This document shows positions 45,335-57,599 of a stretch of 64,000 bases of DNA, one piece after another (position 1 is the stretch's first letter; each line of letters begins with the position of its first letter). Below the pieces are notes generated by a model. It searched no databases. It saw nothing but the letters and a program-made list of their open reading frames with translations, and was not told the origin of the DNA. The stretch is from Chinchilla lanigera (Eukaryota; Chordata; Mammalia; Rodentia; Chinchillidae), in assembly GCF_000276665.1 (NCBI RefSeq), contig NW_004955417.1:19901117-19965116 (forward strand), given 5' to 3'. Made by a program: the position numbers and the translations under genes.

Positions 45335-46915
45335 TGTAACTGCATAATTCCTTAAACTCCTTACCAGAACACATTATGTTACTGGACACTAAAAAGCTTC
45401 ATATACCTACAAATTCCATGAGTAAAAGTATGTGTTTATGAGTGTTATTTGTAAAATAAGAGCTAAGCTATGGCAATAGAATTGAAAAAGGATAGAAACA
45501 GTTTAAGGAAAAATTATAAGTATGAGCTAACTTCCACCTTCAAATTAATCTATAATTCTATATGTATATGGAAAATCAGACCTTACAGAAGTATGTATTC
45601 AGTTTAAAGACATAAAAATAATTAATTTGAAACAATAAATACTTTTGTTTACTCACTGAATTAATAATATCAAAGAAAGAGCAAATAGTAAACCCATTGG
45701 TTTGCCCTGCATTACATAGAGAGTATACAGAAAAGAGCAAAACAGACAAGGACAACTGTTTTTGGAGTTTTATCATGGGATTTTAGAGAACAGTCAAGTA
45801 AGATTAGATGTAATCTTACCACTAGGACTTCCTTTATGGCATCCCACTTAAATGAATCCAGACATCAGATGTGGGAGTGAGAAAAATTCCCATACTTAGT
45901 TTCTGATTCTTAGCAAATTAAAGACCTTATTGATATTATTTAAGTTTAATCCATTGAAAACCAAAAGAGCTACCCTCTTCCAGATAGGAGTTTGAGAATA
46001 TTACAGTGAAAAGAACATGTTGTGAGGATGAAGATTGTATTACTTTTTCAAGACAATATAAGCAAGTTTATAATGGATGTAATACCTCAGAAAGGTAGGT
46101 GGAGGGTTATCTCACAGTAACTGCATCTTTCAGGTAATCTTAAACATTTTTGTTTTTAATTTTGAAATTATAATTAAGTTACAAACGCTTTAAATTCAAT
46201 GTGACATGAACAGGTTTGCATTTTTAAAATGTTCCGCTGGATACATTGTGGAGTTTGTACTGTTCTGAAAAGTTTCTGTAGAAGGCCGAGTAGGAGGAAC
46301 CAGGATAGAAAGGTCAAGTGCTTGCTGGGAAAATAGAGAGTGCATGTGGTATATTCAACAGCTCTTTAGCACACAGACGCATATAGGGGACAAAACACAC
46401 GGAAGTGGTCAAGGAACTGCTCAAATACAACAAAATGTAATGATCTTGTTTACTGGGATAAAATAGTGTGGAAGTATAACCCTTGTTCATTTCACCATAG
46501 CAACAATAAAGAGATGGGCATCTTCAGAATTGTGAAAACAACCAACCATATTTAAAGGGGTCAGAATTGTGCAGAAATAGAAGAAATCCACAACCATGCA
46601 TGTAAATAAATTTAAGAGTGAATTCAAACTTCAGTGGAATTGTAACTCTAGAGTGTGACCTAAACCATACATTGCACGGAGTTTATTAGAATTCTTAAGG
46701 TGAAAAAGAATGTTAAAAGACATGGAACTTTCTCTCTGTAGATTTCACTTATTCTTTTAAAAAGGAAGCATGGGAAAAATGATAAGGTTAATATAACCTG
46801 CCTAATAAGAGAGGGGAATAGGTCCTATATGTAACCTATTAAAGTAAAAGAAATTCTTCAATATAAAGATTCTTATCTTTTAGCAATGTTAAGTGATCTG
46901 TTATCTAAAGATAAT
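45335..46915. other. AT-rich sequence, nothing recognised
   Basis: No gene or repeat family was recognised. The 66-codon minus-strand ORF at 45576-45776 has no domain. Confidence 0.45.
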
Positions 46916-46918
46916 GGC

Positions 46919-46919
<1 letters not shown>

Positions 46920-46955
<36 letters not shown>
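46920..46955. repeat. (TG)n microsatellite
   Basis: About 18 TG units, adjacent to the T-rich tail of an antisense B1. Confidence 0.95.
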
Positions 46956-46959
<4 letters not shown>

Positions 46960-46979
46960 ATTTATTTATTTGTTTCTCT

Positions 46980-47090
46980 GTTTTTAGACAAAGTCTCACT
47001 CTGTATCCCTGGCTGTGCGTGAACTCACAATTCCCCTACCTCGGCCTTTTAATTGCTGACACTATACATGCACAACACCAGCAGAAACTA
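46980..47090 (-). mobile_element. Diverged B1 SINE (antisense)
   Basis: Complement of B1: TTTTTAGACAAAGTCTCACT, GTATCCCTGGCTGTGCGTG, AACTCACAATTCCCCTACCT, CGGCCTTTTAATTGCTGACA, ATACATGCACAACACCAG. It is older than the two plus-strand B1s. Confidence 0.78.
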
Positions 47091-47094
47091 TTAG

Positions 47095-48130
47095 TTTAAA
47101 TAAACTAGACTGCTGTCCAAAAATATTTCCCATATGGAAACTGCTACATTATATTAAGAGCATTAATGTAGGTAATCTAACAGAACATAAATTGTGATTC
47201 CTGTGCCAGATACTTTTCAGGAAATTAAGAGGTAAATATAATTTATCTTTCATAGACTTATTTCTCTATTATGTAATAATTGCTCTAACTCATTTGACAG
47301 TTCTCATGTCTTTGTATGAAAATCATAAAGCTAAATTTTATATGTTCTTCTCAAAACTCTCACTGATTTCTAAGTTATGTATGTGTATAACATGGCTCAG
47401 GCATCATTTGATCAAATGGTCCTTCAGAGAAACATGATGTCTAATCAGTACTCATTACATTAAGCATAAATTATGGAGTTGGAACCTTTTCAGATACTAT
47501 AAAATACAATTAATTCTTTGTATTATCTTTCTTATCAATGCTATTATTCTTTCCAAAGAATCAACTTTCCAAGGGAAAGTCCCAATTTCTTAGCAATAGT
47601 CTTTCTAATTTCTACAAATCCCCATCTACAATGATATTTCTTTTTCTGACTCTACATGTCAAAATCCATAATCTTCAATTTCCCCCTGATGGAATCAATA
47701 ACCATAAACTGTAAACTAATATCTGGAACACTGATTTTTCACAGCAAATGTCATATCTAAAGAACAGTGCTATCTGTCACCAAATAACAAAGGATCCACA
47801 AGGGATTAACAATTTTTTATTTCCATCTCTGTTTTCAGCTGCATGAGAACTTGACATTCTACAGAAAATAATTTTAGGAACATGAATTTAGTTCTCTTTA
47901 ATCTTTTCTAGTTCAGTGAATTTTTAACCTTTTCCACTCTTCATTGTCTTTACTCAGAAAAACCTTAGTTACTGTATAATATTTCTTTAAATATATTTCA
48001 ATATACATTTTACAACAATGAAAGCTCAGAATGAAGGAGGAAAAAAAATCACATGTGTGTGTATGTGTGTTGCTAGGGACTGAATATAAGGCTGTCACAC
48101 TGAGTCACATTCCCAGACCTTTAAAGATAG
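47095..48130. other. AT-rich sequence, nothing recognised
   Basis: No gene or repeat family was recognised here. Confidence 0.45.
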
Positions 48131-48134
48131 TTTT

Positions 48135-48224
48135 GGGCTGGGGATTTAGCTCAGTGGCACAGTGCCTGCCTGGCAAGCGCAAGGTCATGAGTTTAATAAT
48201 TCCCAATACTGGGAAAAAACAAGA
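48135..48224 (+). mobile_element. ID SINE
   Basis: ID head GGGCTGGGGATTTAGCTCAG, CCTGCCTGGCAAGCGCAAGG, B box region GAGTTTAATAATTCC with a small insertion that breaks the B-box spacing, then a short A-rich tail. Probably incompetent for pol III initiation. No clear target-site duplication. Confidence 0.9.
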
Positions 48225-48229
48225 GAAAC

Positions 48230-49610
48230 TTTTAGTCTTAAAACAAGCATCACATACAGCTACATTACAGACATAATAATTTCTTGAGTGACAAGACAAA
48301 GCAAAGAAAGAAAGATCAGTACCTAAATCTTACACCGAGAAAAGATGAAGCCACTCATATTAAAGAATCAATGCAGACTGGTAAACAGACTAGAAAAGAC
48401 TGTCTTTAAGAAGTAAGACACAAGAAACAGGTGTTCTGCTTGGATATAAAAGTAGAATATTTTGATCACGACTCCCATACTAAAAAAAATCAGAAACTTA
48501 GAGCTCATAAAGAGAACATAAATCCTTAATAGGGATATAAAGCTAAAAGGAAAGCTCAGAGTGTACGTCTAGATGTGACCTACACCAGTGTGTATGTCCA
48601 GGATTCCCACCAGATTTCTGAAACCAGCCTCAAATTGTTCTTGGAGTGGTACAAATAAATGGTAGTTCAGTTACTATGAGACTGTGGACAGCAGTATAAG
48701 TCAGCTAAAAAGCAAGCAAACAAAATAAAACCCTACCTTTTAAATATATATATATCTTATCAATTCTATGTTAAACTTTTCTTTCTGAAATATCTCATCT
48801 CTACATTTAGCTTCTGAGGCCCAAACATTACAATCTTGCTATGCTGGTTTATGTGCCGCCTCTGTCTCATTCTAAGAGGTAGTTCCATAATTTTCTTGCA
48901 AATATAATTCTGCAGCAGTTCAATTATTTTCCTATTCTTGACACAAAGTATTGTTCTATCATGGTATCATAGTACTACTCAAAGGTATCATGCCTTTCCA
49001 TATGTTTTACCTATTTTAGACGTGCAAACATCCAAATTGGCATCAACATTGAGAATACGATATCTTTATTCATAATATAATGGAATTGTCCACACCTTAC
49101 TTGATGTCATGCTGAACATTGGCCCACTTGTTTTTAAAGCAAGAGCCAAAATCTTTAAAGCAAGATTTTTTGTGCTGTCTTTCCTTACCCTGTAGCTATC
49201 CACTATGATGAAACACTGAAAATTTCTTGATATTACCAGTCAACTAAAATGAACAAACTCCAGTCTGCCATAGCTAATTTTCCTTTTCATCTTTAAAAAG
49301 AAAATGTTCAGCAATTCAGTAGTCTGCCTCTCATCTTTTACTATTCAATTAGAGAAATTAATGTCTGCAGGGCATTTTCATGTCATTTACTTGTTTTATT
49401 CATATCTGTGCACCTGAAATCTACAAACATGTTCAATTTTTATTTGATCATGAAAATTTTAGTATTTTGATTCTTATGGGTTTTTTTGTTTTGTTTTGTT
49501 TTGACACTTTTCTGACAAGGTGGTGTCTCAGCATTTTCAAATTATCCTGTGAACTTCTCAGCCACTTATGGGTTTTTAGTGAGCTTTCTTCTTGACCTCA
49601 CTGCTCAGCA
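48230..49610. other. AT-rich sequence, nothing recognised
   Basis: No gene or repeat family was recognised here. Confidence 0.45.
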
Positions 49611-49615
49611 TTAAT

Positions 49616-49735
49616 ATCCCTATCTCTATCTCTATCTCTATCTCTATCTCTATCTCTATCTCTATCTCTATCATCTCTATCTCTATCACTGTCATCTATA
49701 CCTATCTATATCATATCTATATCTATGAAATAATT
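49616..49735. repeat. (TATCTC)n hexanucleotide microsatellite
   Basis: About nine near-perfect TATCTC units up to 49671, then degenerate ATCTCTAT/CTATATC copies. The Ile-Ser-repeat ORF at 49592-49837 is a translation of it. Confidence 0.93.
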
Positions 49736-49739
49736 AATG

Positions 49740-50750
49740 AATTAAATTTGCTATTAAAATTCACCTTAAAATTGAGTAAACTTACTGAATCTACTCCATG
49801 GTTTCATTTCTACCTGAGTAGAAATCAAAGCGACTAAAAATTTTCTTGACATCCCATCCTTCTATCTATGGAGTTTTTACAGTACACCTGGTGATTTAAG
49901 TTTCTATATGGGAAATGTTATGATCCTTTCTAATTTTAGTCCATTAAGAAAAGAAATGAAACCAGTGCTCAGAAAATCGAGTACCAATATGAAAACTCTG
50001 GTAATACATGCCATGAAAATATTCACAAAGTAGAGCTGGTCTCAGTAATTCATAATTCACTTCAAATGTTAAAAGGTAGCATAAAGATGGCTTATAATGG
50101 TCAAACACTGCATCTATATTCAAATCATTTGTAAAGACTTCTAACTCTTCTATTCACAGAAGACTAATCCATTTCTTTCAACAAAATGCCAGATTAACAT
50201 AAAAATGAATTTGACCATGGAAAAGGCTATTAAATTCCTCCAAGAGTTTTAAACATGGATTTTGGTCTTTTCTTATATAATAGAATTTATAATCTGAGAA
50301 AAGGTGTAATGGAGTCCTATATGTCTAAAATGAGAATTTTCACATTTCTTTTAAAATGAAAAATATAAAAAAATTTGGGTAGAAATCCTGAGGATTTTAC
50401 TTCATTTGAAATCTTTACATGTCTTGTAAAAAAACAACTAACTGGATTCTAATTGAATGAAACTGTTCTATCGTTGGAAGACAAATATAGATCTTAGAAG
50501 GCAAGTGGACATATAGGAAATGATATCGAAAAGGAAAGAAAATGCTAGATTTTCTGGTTTCTCAAATCATAAATGCTCATGCACTCAGTTAGAAGTACTA
50601 TGAAGATTTATTAGGCAAAAGACATGATTCATTTTTCGTGTTCCGAATAAGTAGCAACAATATTAGTCTACAAAAATTTTTAAAAATGTGAATACTTAAG
50701 TCCATTGCATATTGGGAAGAGAAAGAACTAGAGACGGAGATTAGGTTTTG
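49740..50750. other. AT-rich sequence, nothing recognised
   Basis: No gene or repeat family was recognised here. Confidence 0.45.
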
Positions 50751-50764
50751 GATCCTAGCTTTGT

Positions 50765-50856
50765 TTTGTTTACTTGTTTGATACCAGGAATCGAACTCAA
50801 CACCTTAAGCTTGCCAGGCAGGTGCTTGTGCCACTGAACTACAGCTCAGGCCCTGT
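50765..50856 (-). mobile_element. ID SINE (antisense)
   Basis: The plus strand shows the complement of an ID: T-rich tail (TTGTTTTGTTTACTTGTTTG), ACCAGGAATCGAACTCAA (B box), CTTGCCAGGCAGGTGCTTGT, CTGAACTACAGCTCAGGCCC (A box). The duplication ATCCTAGCTTTG (about 50752-50763) / ATTCTAGCTTTG (50857-50868) flanks it. Confidence 0.93.
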
Positions 50857-50908
50857 ATTCTAGCTTTGATGTTGTGTATAAGAAGCCCCCTCCATCACTT
50901 GATATATG

Positions 50909-50937
50909 ATTGTATTTATTTATTTATTTATTTTTAT
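50909..50937. repeat. (TTTA)n microsatellite
   Basis: About six TTTA units. Confidence 0.85.
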
Positions 50938-51339
50938 TTTTTATGGCTATCAAATGGAGAATGCTACCACACTGGAGATTAAGAACACATTTGATGATAT
51001 TTCTGTGAACAGGCATTCACAAAAATTAAGACCTAAAATGCATGATTTTGTATCAAAAACAATTATGAAGACATATTTTTTGTTTTGCCTTGAATTTCAG
51101 TTTCTTTAATTTATGGTGAGTTGAAAATATTATGACTGAACAAGTTGTACTACCTGATCAGCAATTATGCTCACTGTGTATTAGCCTTGAAATAGTGTTT
51201 GTGGAAGTGGAACAAAACACAATTACCATGCATCAAATCAAAATGAGAAGACATTTCAATTCCTCAGAAACGAGTGCACCTAGGTTGCATTGATAAAAAT
51301 ATACATATTTGTATTTTTGTCATGTCTAATATTTACCTC

Positions 51340-51643
51340 TGTTATGGTTTAGATCTAAAATGTCCCATAAAACTGTCATGTTTGGAGGTTGGGCCTGGTT
51401 GGAAAGGGTGGGTCACTCGGGGTTTAAGGGTGCATTCTATTCTTCCACTCCTCCTTTCTCTCCCTGCTTCTTAGCCACATGTCCTGAGCAGTCTTCTGCT
51501 GCCAGGCCTTTCCATCATGACATTTCCAAGATGGAGCTAATACCATGGACTGACCACAGTGTAACTGTGAACCACAATAAACATTTCCTCCTTCAAATTG
51601 TGAGTGTTGGGTATTTTGTGCAGTGATGGGAAACCTGACTACA
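51340..51643 (+). mobile_element. Solo MaLR-type LTR
   Basis: Starts TGTTATGGTTTAGATC and contains ATGTCCCATAAAACTGTCAT, GGGTGGGTCACTCGGGG, CATGGACTGACCACAG, an AATAAACATTTCC polyadenylation region and GTGAGTGTTGGGTATTTTG. It ends ACCTGACTACA. A single LTR with no internal region nearby. No convincing 5-bp duplication at the ends. ORFs inside are incidental. Confidence 0.85.
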
Positions 51644-51649
51644 ATAGCT

Positions 51650-52160
51650 TCCCCATGTGTTTCCCAAGAATATTAAATGTGAGAACACATGGTAAGCAGT
51701 TTATGAATTAACAGTGTTACACTTTAAATAACTTGATTGATACTTTAACCTCTAATTATATAGTATTGAGAATTTAAAGGAAAAATTTAAGTAACATATA
51801 CATAACATATATCATTATTTAAGCTTCCAATTCTTGGCCTAACATGAATATTTAATAAGTCAATAAATATATAGAAGATGTCCCTACCTAAATGATCAAT
51901 GCATTATGTGAATGTCTTACATGCTTTGGAAAAGCCAGGAATATAAGATTTCAGAAGAAGTAGTTTCCAGGAAAAAAGAAAAACAGAATGAAAAAAACAA
52001 AAGAAAAGAAAAAAGAAAACAGAAGAAAAATGTAATCCAGTGCACAAAATGTATCTAAAATTGTACCTTCACTTAGAACAGTTGTTTTACGTTTTATAAA
52101 TTCTTTAGCCTATTAGTCTGATTATCTATCAGTATATATGTTGTTTGTAAGAACTTATAA
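51650..52160. other. AT-rich spacer, nothing recognised
   Basis: Includes an A/G-rich AAAAGAAAAC stretch near 51975-52030. No gene seen. Confidence 0.45.
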
Positions 52161-52164
52161 GATA

Positions 52165-52315
52165 AATACATACGTCTGAAACTAGGAAAACAAAAGGAGG
52201 GAAGGAAGAGGAAAAAGAAGGGAAATGAAACATGTTATGTACATGTACCAAACTCTCATAGTGAATACAACCATTAAATACTGCAAACAAATATTAAAAA
52301 AAGAAACAAGTGAAA
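52165..52315 (+). mobile_element. L1 3'UTR fragment, 5'-truncated
   Basis: GTTATGTACATGTACCAAAC and CAAATATTAAAAAAAG after a GGAGGGAAGG purine stretch resemble the short L1 3' end at 16.6 kb. Only the last about 150 bp is present. Confidence 0.55.
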
Positions 52316-52319
52316 ATTT

Positions 52320-54210
52320 CATCTTAAACTTATGAAAGTATCAGTATTTTCATATTGAACTTGGTGCTAAAATTTGAAAGACTGTTGATTATTTCATATT
52401 AAGATTTTAAACATTTCCCTTGACTTACTTTTGAGAACTCCTAATGATCATACTCATTTGAATTCCTAGGAAAATTGGATTAATAATTTAAAAGTATATT
52501 TGCTTTTAATACTCTACTGTTCTTGTACATACAAAAAGTGAAGCTTTTTTCAAGTGGCAAAAATATCAACTAAGATAAACTTTTCAATAGACATGTCATT
52601 AAAAATTAAAGTAGGTGGTAAATATTCAAATGTCAAATGAATAATTAAAATTTCTTTATACTGCACTATCATTATTTGTCATACATTGTTTAACACAACA
52701 TGTACAATAACACTGCATTACAGGTCAAAGTTTTTTCCTGGTCATGCGCTATGTTACATTTTATTTTCCAATTTTAGTTAGAAACTGGGTGTCTCAGTGA
52801 TTTCTTTCCTTGAACAAGCAGAAATAGTGCCATTCTGTACAAACTTGGAGCACACCTTCATGAGAAAATTTAACTCATGTGATAAACGTACTTCAGGGTT
52901 TTCATGAACCACTGCTGGTGAAATGGGATGCACTGTTTACTGGGAAAATGAAAGGATCAAGTAATTCACATTGCTAGCCTATTTTCCCTTGAGAATAGAA
53001 TCGTATGCACTTGACTCAAAAGAACACAATGAAATAATTTGGAATCATAATTAAAGAAATATAAAGATACTTGAAGGGTAGTCTAACAGCATTTCAGATT
53101 AACTCTTTGAATTAAATTAATAATGTGGAAGGCTTGAAATTACACACAGATAAGCTGCTTAAAAATTATGGAAACTTAAGCTACAAAATTAGTGAAATGG
53201 GAATTGTCCTTTACAGTATAAAAAGGACATATACTAGCCAACGAAATGAAAATGTAACACTGTTGTTTTCACATCACAATATTTTTTGTCATTACATGAG
53301 AAAAATATACAGTTAAGCCAATTCTGTCTTCTATGTTAATCAACTAATACCTGAAAAATTTCTTCTGGTTAATTCCCCATCTGAACACCTGTCCTTTTAA
53401 ATTGCCTTGATCTCATTTTATATTTCCTTTGTGTGACTAAGTTTAAAAATAATCCTTCTGTTATATCCCTTTGTCCCCAAGCCAACATATTTCCCTGCTT
53501 AACAGTAATATTAATGACACTTTTGCTGCATTCCAATGTTTTTTTTCCATACTCTTGATATTTTTCAGTTTTTTAGTGAAGTTTCAATTTATAACTTTCT
53601 CAAATTTCATATTAGAGGGAACAATGTGATATACGCATACAGCTGCATATCTTCTTCCTTATAGATTGCTTATAGATTGCTTCTTCCTTATAGATTCCTT
53701 TTGATTTTAAATATAAGAATCATTTTCATTATTATATTAAGGAGATTTCAGATTTTATTTAATATTTCAATCTTGTACTTATAATGACATATGTTCCTTT
53801 TGAGTGTTATGTATTAGAAAGTTTTCTTTTCTCATGATTGGATAGTATTCTGCTGTACTTCTTCATGTATTAGAGTTTCATTTTTACATTGAATTATTTA
53901 CACGTTGGAAACAATGTTGTGGAAAATGTGTGGGGAAATCCACCCTAGCCCCATATTTCAAATGATCTGATATTGCCCTCAAATGAAATACACAAAAAAT
54001 ATTCCAGAAAGACAAAGGAGACACTGAACTAACTCATAAATGTGGACAGGAAAATCCTTATGAAGTTATGCATTAGGTGTATCCTATGCTATGGATAGAT
54101 CAGCAAATACCCATAATTTAGAAGTGAGAAAGAAGAAAACTTGTCATTGATCACATTCATAGTTATCCAGATGTATAGAAAACTATCCACCAAACACTTG
54201 AATTACAACT
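52320..54210. other. AT-rich sequence with a short local repeat
   Basis: CTTCTTCCTTATAGATT is duplicated at about 53650-53702 with an intervening GCTTATAGATT. The 53820-53930 segment might be a scrap of antisense L1 (GGATAGTATTCTGCTG, then TTACACGTTGGAAACAATG). Nothing coding. Confidence 0.4.
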
Positions 54211-54219
54211 GGCCTTGCA

Positions 54220-56534
54220 CACGTGCAACTTAGGTTATGACCAGAGTTTTAGGTTTAGCTTACCATTAAAATCTTCATTTATAACCAGAATGCTGGCCAC
54301 TTGTGAAATTATAAACAAAGATTCGTAGTGCCAGAAAAACATAAGTAACCATCAACCTGAACCCAGATGCACGTGTTTGTGGACATGACTTTGGTCAGTA
54401 CTTTAAGTTACTGCTATAACTATTGCTATCAAAATGGTCCCAAAAAATCTAGAAGAGAAGCTAAAGAAGGAAGGAAAGGTAAAGATGGCAATAACACAAA
54501 GAAAGAAATTGTAGAGGAATATGCGAGTGGCATTTGTGTGACTGATCTCACTAATATGCACAGCATGTCAAAATCCATTATCTCAACAATCTTACAGGGA
54601 AAAGATTTGTATAAGGAAGCCACTGTTGCTAAAGGTGTTCATCGAATTAGTAAGTCATGATCAACAATGTTAGACTCGGAAGAAAGGCTATTATTAGTGT
54701 GAACAAATAAAAGGCAGATGGCAGGTTATAGCTTATCTGAGTGTATACATTTTGAAAAAGCTAGAGCTATAAATCAGATCTTGTGAAGGATAATCTATCA
54801 AAGAATAATAATGGTGAAACATTTTGTGCCAGTAAGCTGTGGTTTCACAATTTTAAAGCAAGAAATAGGGTTCACAGGGTAATTAGAAATGGTGAATCAA
54901 CCACTGATGATAAAAGGGCTGCTGAAAATTAGACCACTTTGAAAAGATGACTCAGATAAATGGCTTTTGCTCTCAGCAAGTTTTCAACTATGGTGAAATT
55001 GGCCTTTTCTGGAAAAAGTGCCCAAGAGAACATACATTACCTAGGAAGAGAAGAAAATGCCAGGCCACAAGCCTATGATGGACAGGCAAACTTTATTTCT
55101 AGGTACCTGTGTGAGTGGTGATCTCAATATAAAGTCTGTCTTGGTTTATCACTCGCGGAATCCTAGAGTGTTCAGAAAGCATAAAGTCATGAAGAATAGG
55201 CTAAGGCTTGTGTGGAGATCTAGTGCAAAAGACTGCATTACAAGAGTACTTTTTCTTGAGTGGATCAGGGAGGCTTTCTGCCCTATCTTTAAGATATATT
55301 TAGAGGACAAAGGTTTAACACTCAAGGTTCTCCTCATCATGGGCAGTGCTCCTGATCACAAACGAGATTTAGAGGAAGAATTGGCTGAAGTATTCCCATG
55401 GCTCTCGGGTGAGTTCCTCCCACCTAATACAGCTCTACTACAGCCTATGAACCAGCATGTCACAGCTAACTTTAAGAAGCTACACACCAAGGAACTGCTC
55501 CAGAAGTGCTTCCAGATGGTGTCAGAGACAGATTTAACCCTTAATGAGTTCTGTAAGGAAAATGGTAACATCTTTTCCTCTGTGGGGTTAATTGGGTCCT
55601 GGGCCAATATCTCTCTAAGGACACTGAGATCTGCCTAGAATAAAATGTGGGTTAAATTATATAGGAGAGAGACTTTTAAGGCTGTGTATGGGAGCCTGTG
55701 CCTCCAGTTGACCCCTGTGGTTGATGATACTGTCACTACAGCAGAGTCCAAAGGCTTGCAGGTAGACAGTAGTGATGCTGAGGAACTGGTGGAGGAACAC
55801 TCAGAGGAACTGTCTACAGAGGAAATTCAGAAAGTTCAGCTGAGCAACAGAGGTGGGAGCTGAAGAGCTTTGAGAGGAAGGGGAGTATCAGCAATCAGTG
55901 TAGCAAAGTTTTTCTTCTGAGATAAAGGAAATCTTTAAAAAATGGACAGAGTTCCAAACATTTGTAAGGAAGACCCACAACAGAGAAAAAGTCAATCACC
56001 GTATTCACTTGCTTGATGACAATATTATGTCATGCTACAGAAAAGTGTTTAAAAAAAGACAGAAGCAGATAACCTTAGACCACTGTTTATTTCTGAAAAG
56101 GTTGAGTCTTAATGAACCAGAAGCCAATTCTAATGAGTTATACTCTCCCAAGAGAGAAAGGACACCGGAGAGGCAGATTCTTGATGTTCTTATGGAAGGG
56201 GACTCTCCTTCCAACTAGTAACCACCTTCCATTCCATCCTCCCTTCCTGCAAGCCAAAGATGTCAACTGGAATGGTGAGTACAGTATGGAACTCTTGTTT
56301 ATGGTAAACCAGGCACATTTTATAACTTTTTGGTGAATACACTTCAGAAATTAGTGTTTCTGGTAAATTATGCACATCACAAACCCCTTTGTATTATGAA
56401 GAGATACTTAGGGGGTGCTTTTGGAGATATGGAATGCATTATGGGTATTTCCATCATTTCTTATGGGAAAATAGTCATGGCTTACAACCAGCCCTCAGGA
56501 GCGCATTGAGTTTGTAAGTCAAGGATCCACTGTA
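54220..56534 (+). mobile_element. Tigger (pogo/Tc1-mariner) DNA transposon, decayed, nearly full length
   Basis: The element carries a broken transposase over 54.43-56.22 kb and a right terminal inverted repeat ending AAGGATCCACTGTA at 56534 (TA is the target dinucleotide). The right terminus matches that of the MITE at 39.0-39.2 kb. The left terminus was not identified with certainty (within about 54.2 kb). Tiggers move by cut-and-paste through a CENP-B-related transposase, and this copy cannot. Confidence 0.9.
54430..56217 (+). pseudogene. Tigger transposase pseudogene (TIGD1/CENP-B-like)
   Basis: The N-terminal helix-turn-helix part (54435-54657, GPKKSRREAKEGRKG then KKEIVEEYASGICVTDL and AKGVHRISKS) ends at a TGA. 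The next segment (54663-55055) is readable only across several stops (for example DSEERLLL, ASKLWFHNFKARN, QQVFNYGEIGLFW). The DDE part is the open frame 55057-55638 (193 codons: GHKPMMDR, LVYHSRNPR, LPPNTALLQPMNQ, NFKKLHTKELLQKCF). A TGG-to-TAG stop follows, and then more in-frame sequence to 55863. The C-terminal part (56009-56218) ends LMEGDSPSN. There is a frame change between 55013 and 55057. All three catalytic Asp positions are substituted: the CDE-type motif reads NYGE (GGT at 54992-54994), the second reads LIMGSAP, the third LLQPMNQ. The original start codon also appears lost, since ATG lies out of frame before GPKK. No function expected. Confidence 0.9.
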
Positions 56535-56715
56535 TTTTATTAAGCTCTTTTGAAATAATGCTATTATCACTAAAATCTAGAAAACTTAGGGTACTATATA
56601 CCTACCTGAAATATTTCCTTCTAACACGTAACGGTGTCTTCTATTGGACTTTTACAAATTCATTGAAAATTGCATAAGATATATTGAATGCAGGTGCTAT
56701 TATCATGGAACATAA
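56535..56715. other. AT-rich spacer, nothing recognised
   Basis: No gene or repeat family was recognised here. Confidence 0.5.
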
Positions 56716-56730
56716 TGCATATATGTTTCT

Positions 56731-56844
56731 TTTATTTTTCTGTTTTTTTTTTTTAATTTTTATTTTTTCAGCACCAGGAATCGAACTCACAACCTTGCAC
56801 TTGCCTGGCCGGTGTTGTGCCGCTGAGCTAAATCCCCAGCTCCA
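56731..56844 (-). mobile_element. ID SINE (antisense)
   Basis: The complement of an ID is visible: T-rich tail (TTTTTTTTTTTTAATTTTTA), CACCAGGAATCGAACTCAC, CTTGCACTTGCCTGGCCGG, CCGCTGAGCTAAATCCCCAG. The duplication GCATATATGTTTC (about 56718-56730) / GCATATGTGTTTC (56845-56857) flanks it. Confidence 0.95.
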
Positions 56845-57025
56845 GCATATGTGTTTCAAAGCAATTTTCTATATTATAATGTTTCATGTTTTCCACAGTA
56901 TTTAAGCTGAAGTACTGACTCAAATTATTCATTAGCAATATAGAACTATTTTCTCCTTGCAGGAAAAAGGGCAGGTTTGCCTACCCTCTAATGTAAACCA
57001 TTCCAGTTCCCTAAGCTTAGAGTGT

Positions 57026-57039
57026 GTCTCCCTCTCCCT

Positions 57040-57092
<53 letters not shown>

Positions 57093-57120
57093 CCTCTCCC
57101 TCCCAGTCTCTCCCGCTCTC
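57026..57120. repeat. (CT)n / (CCCTCT)n microsatellite
   Basis: CCCTCT hexamers at the left pass into a pure CT run and then CCCTCT/CCCGCT variants. Opposite-strand ORFs of Arg-Glu and Ser-Leu are translations of it. Confidence 0.95.
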
Positions 57121-57124
57121 CCCA

Positions 57125-57590
57125 CACCTCTCTCCTAAGGACATACAGTATTGAGGGAGGTCACTTGGTCTTCTTTTAAGTTTTAGAGATTGAAGCTCTA
57201 GAAACCCAAGTTTTAATTCTTTGGCCATTTCCACTGCTCTAAATAACAAAAAAAAAAATTCTTTTGAATTTAACTCATATGGGTTTTTGCATTCTTTCCT
57301 TGAAAATATTCAACTGTATTCTGCCATGCAACTGTAGCAGAAAAAGCTCAGAAGTTTCACAGTTCTTGACAATGAGTACGCACATCAAATTATAAAACAT
57401 ATGCAGATAGTTCAATTGTTTTGTTATTTCCTTGGTAGTGTGGAACAAACAACTGTGTTTAATCAAAATGATGGAAATAATACACTGTTATAATTTGCCC
57501 AAACTTTTGCTTTCAGTTTTAGTTTTTATCTCTTCTAGCCACAATATCTGCAAAGATGTTTGGTTTTGACCCAGAACCCATCTTATTGTT
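57125..57590. other. AT-rich spacer, nothing recognised
   Basis: No gene or repeat family was recognised here. Confidence 0.5.
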
Positions 57591-57599
57591 AGTAATGTT

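Noticed and set aside
49592..49837. Ile-Ser repeat ORF
   Set aside because: Translation of the TATCTC microsatellite.
55645..56218. Separate small genes after the 193-codon ORF
   Set aside because: They are the C-terminal pieces of the same Tigger transposase pseudogene, separated by a TGG-to-TAG change and later stops.
56932..57249. Arg-Glu repeat ORF on the minus strand
   Set aside because: Translation of a CT microsatellite.
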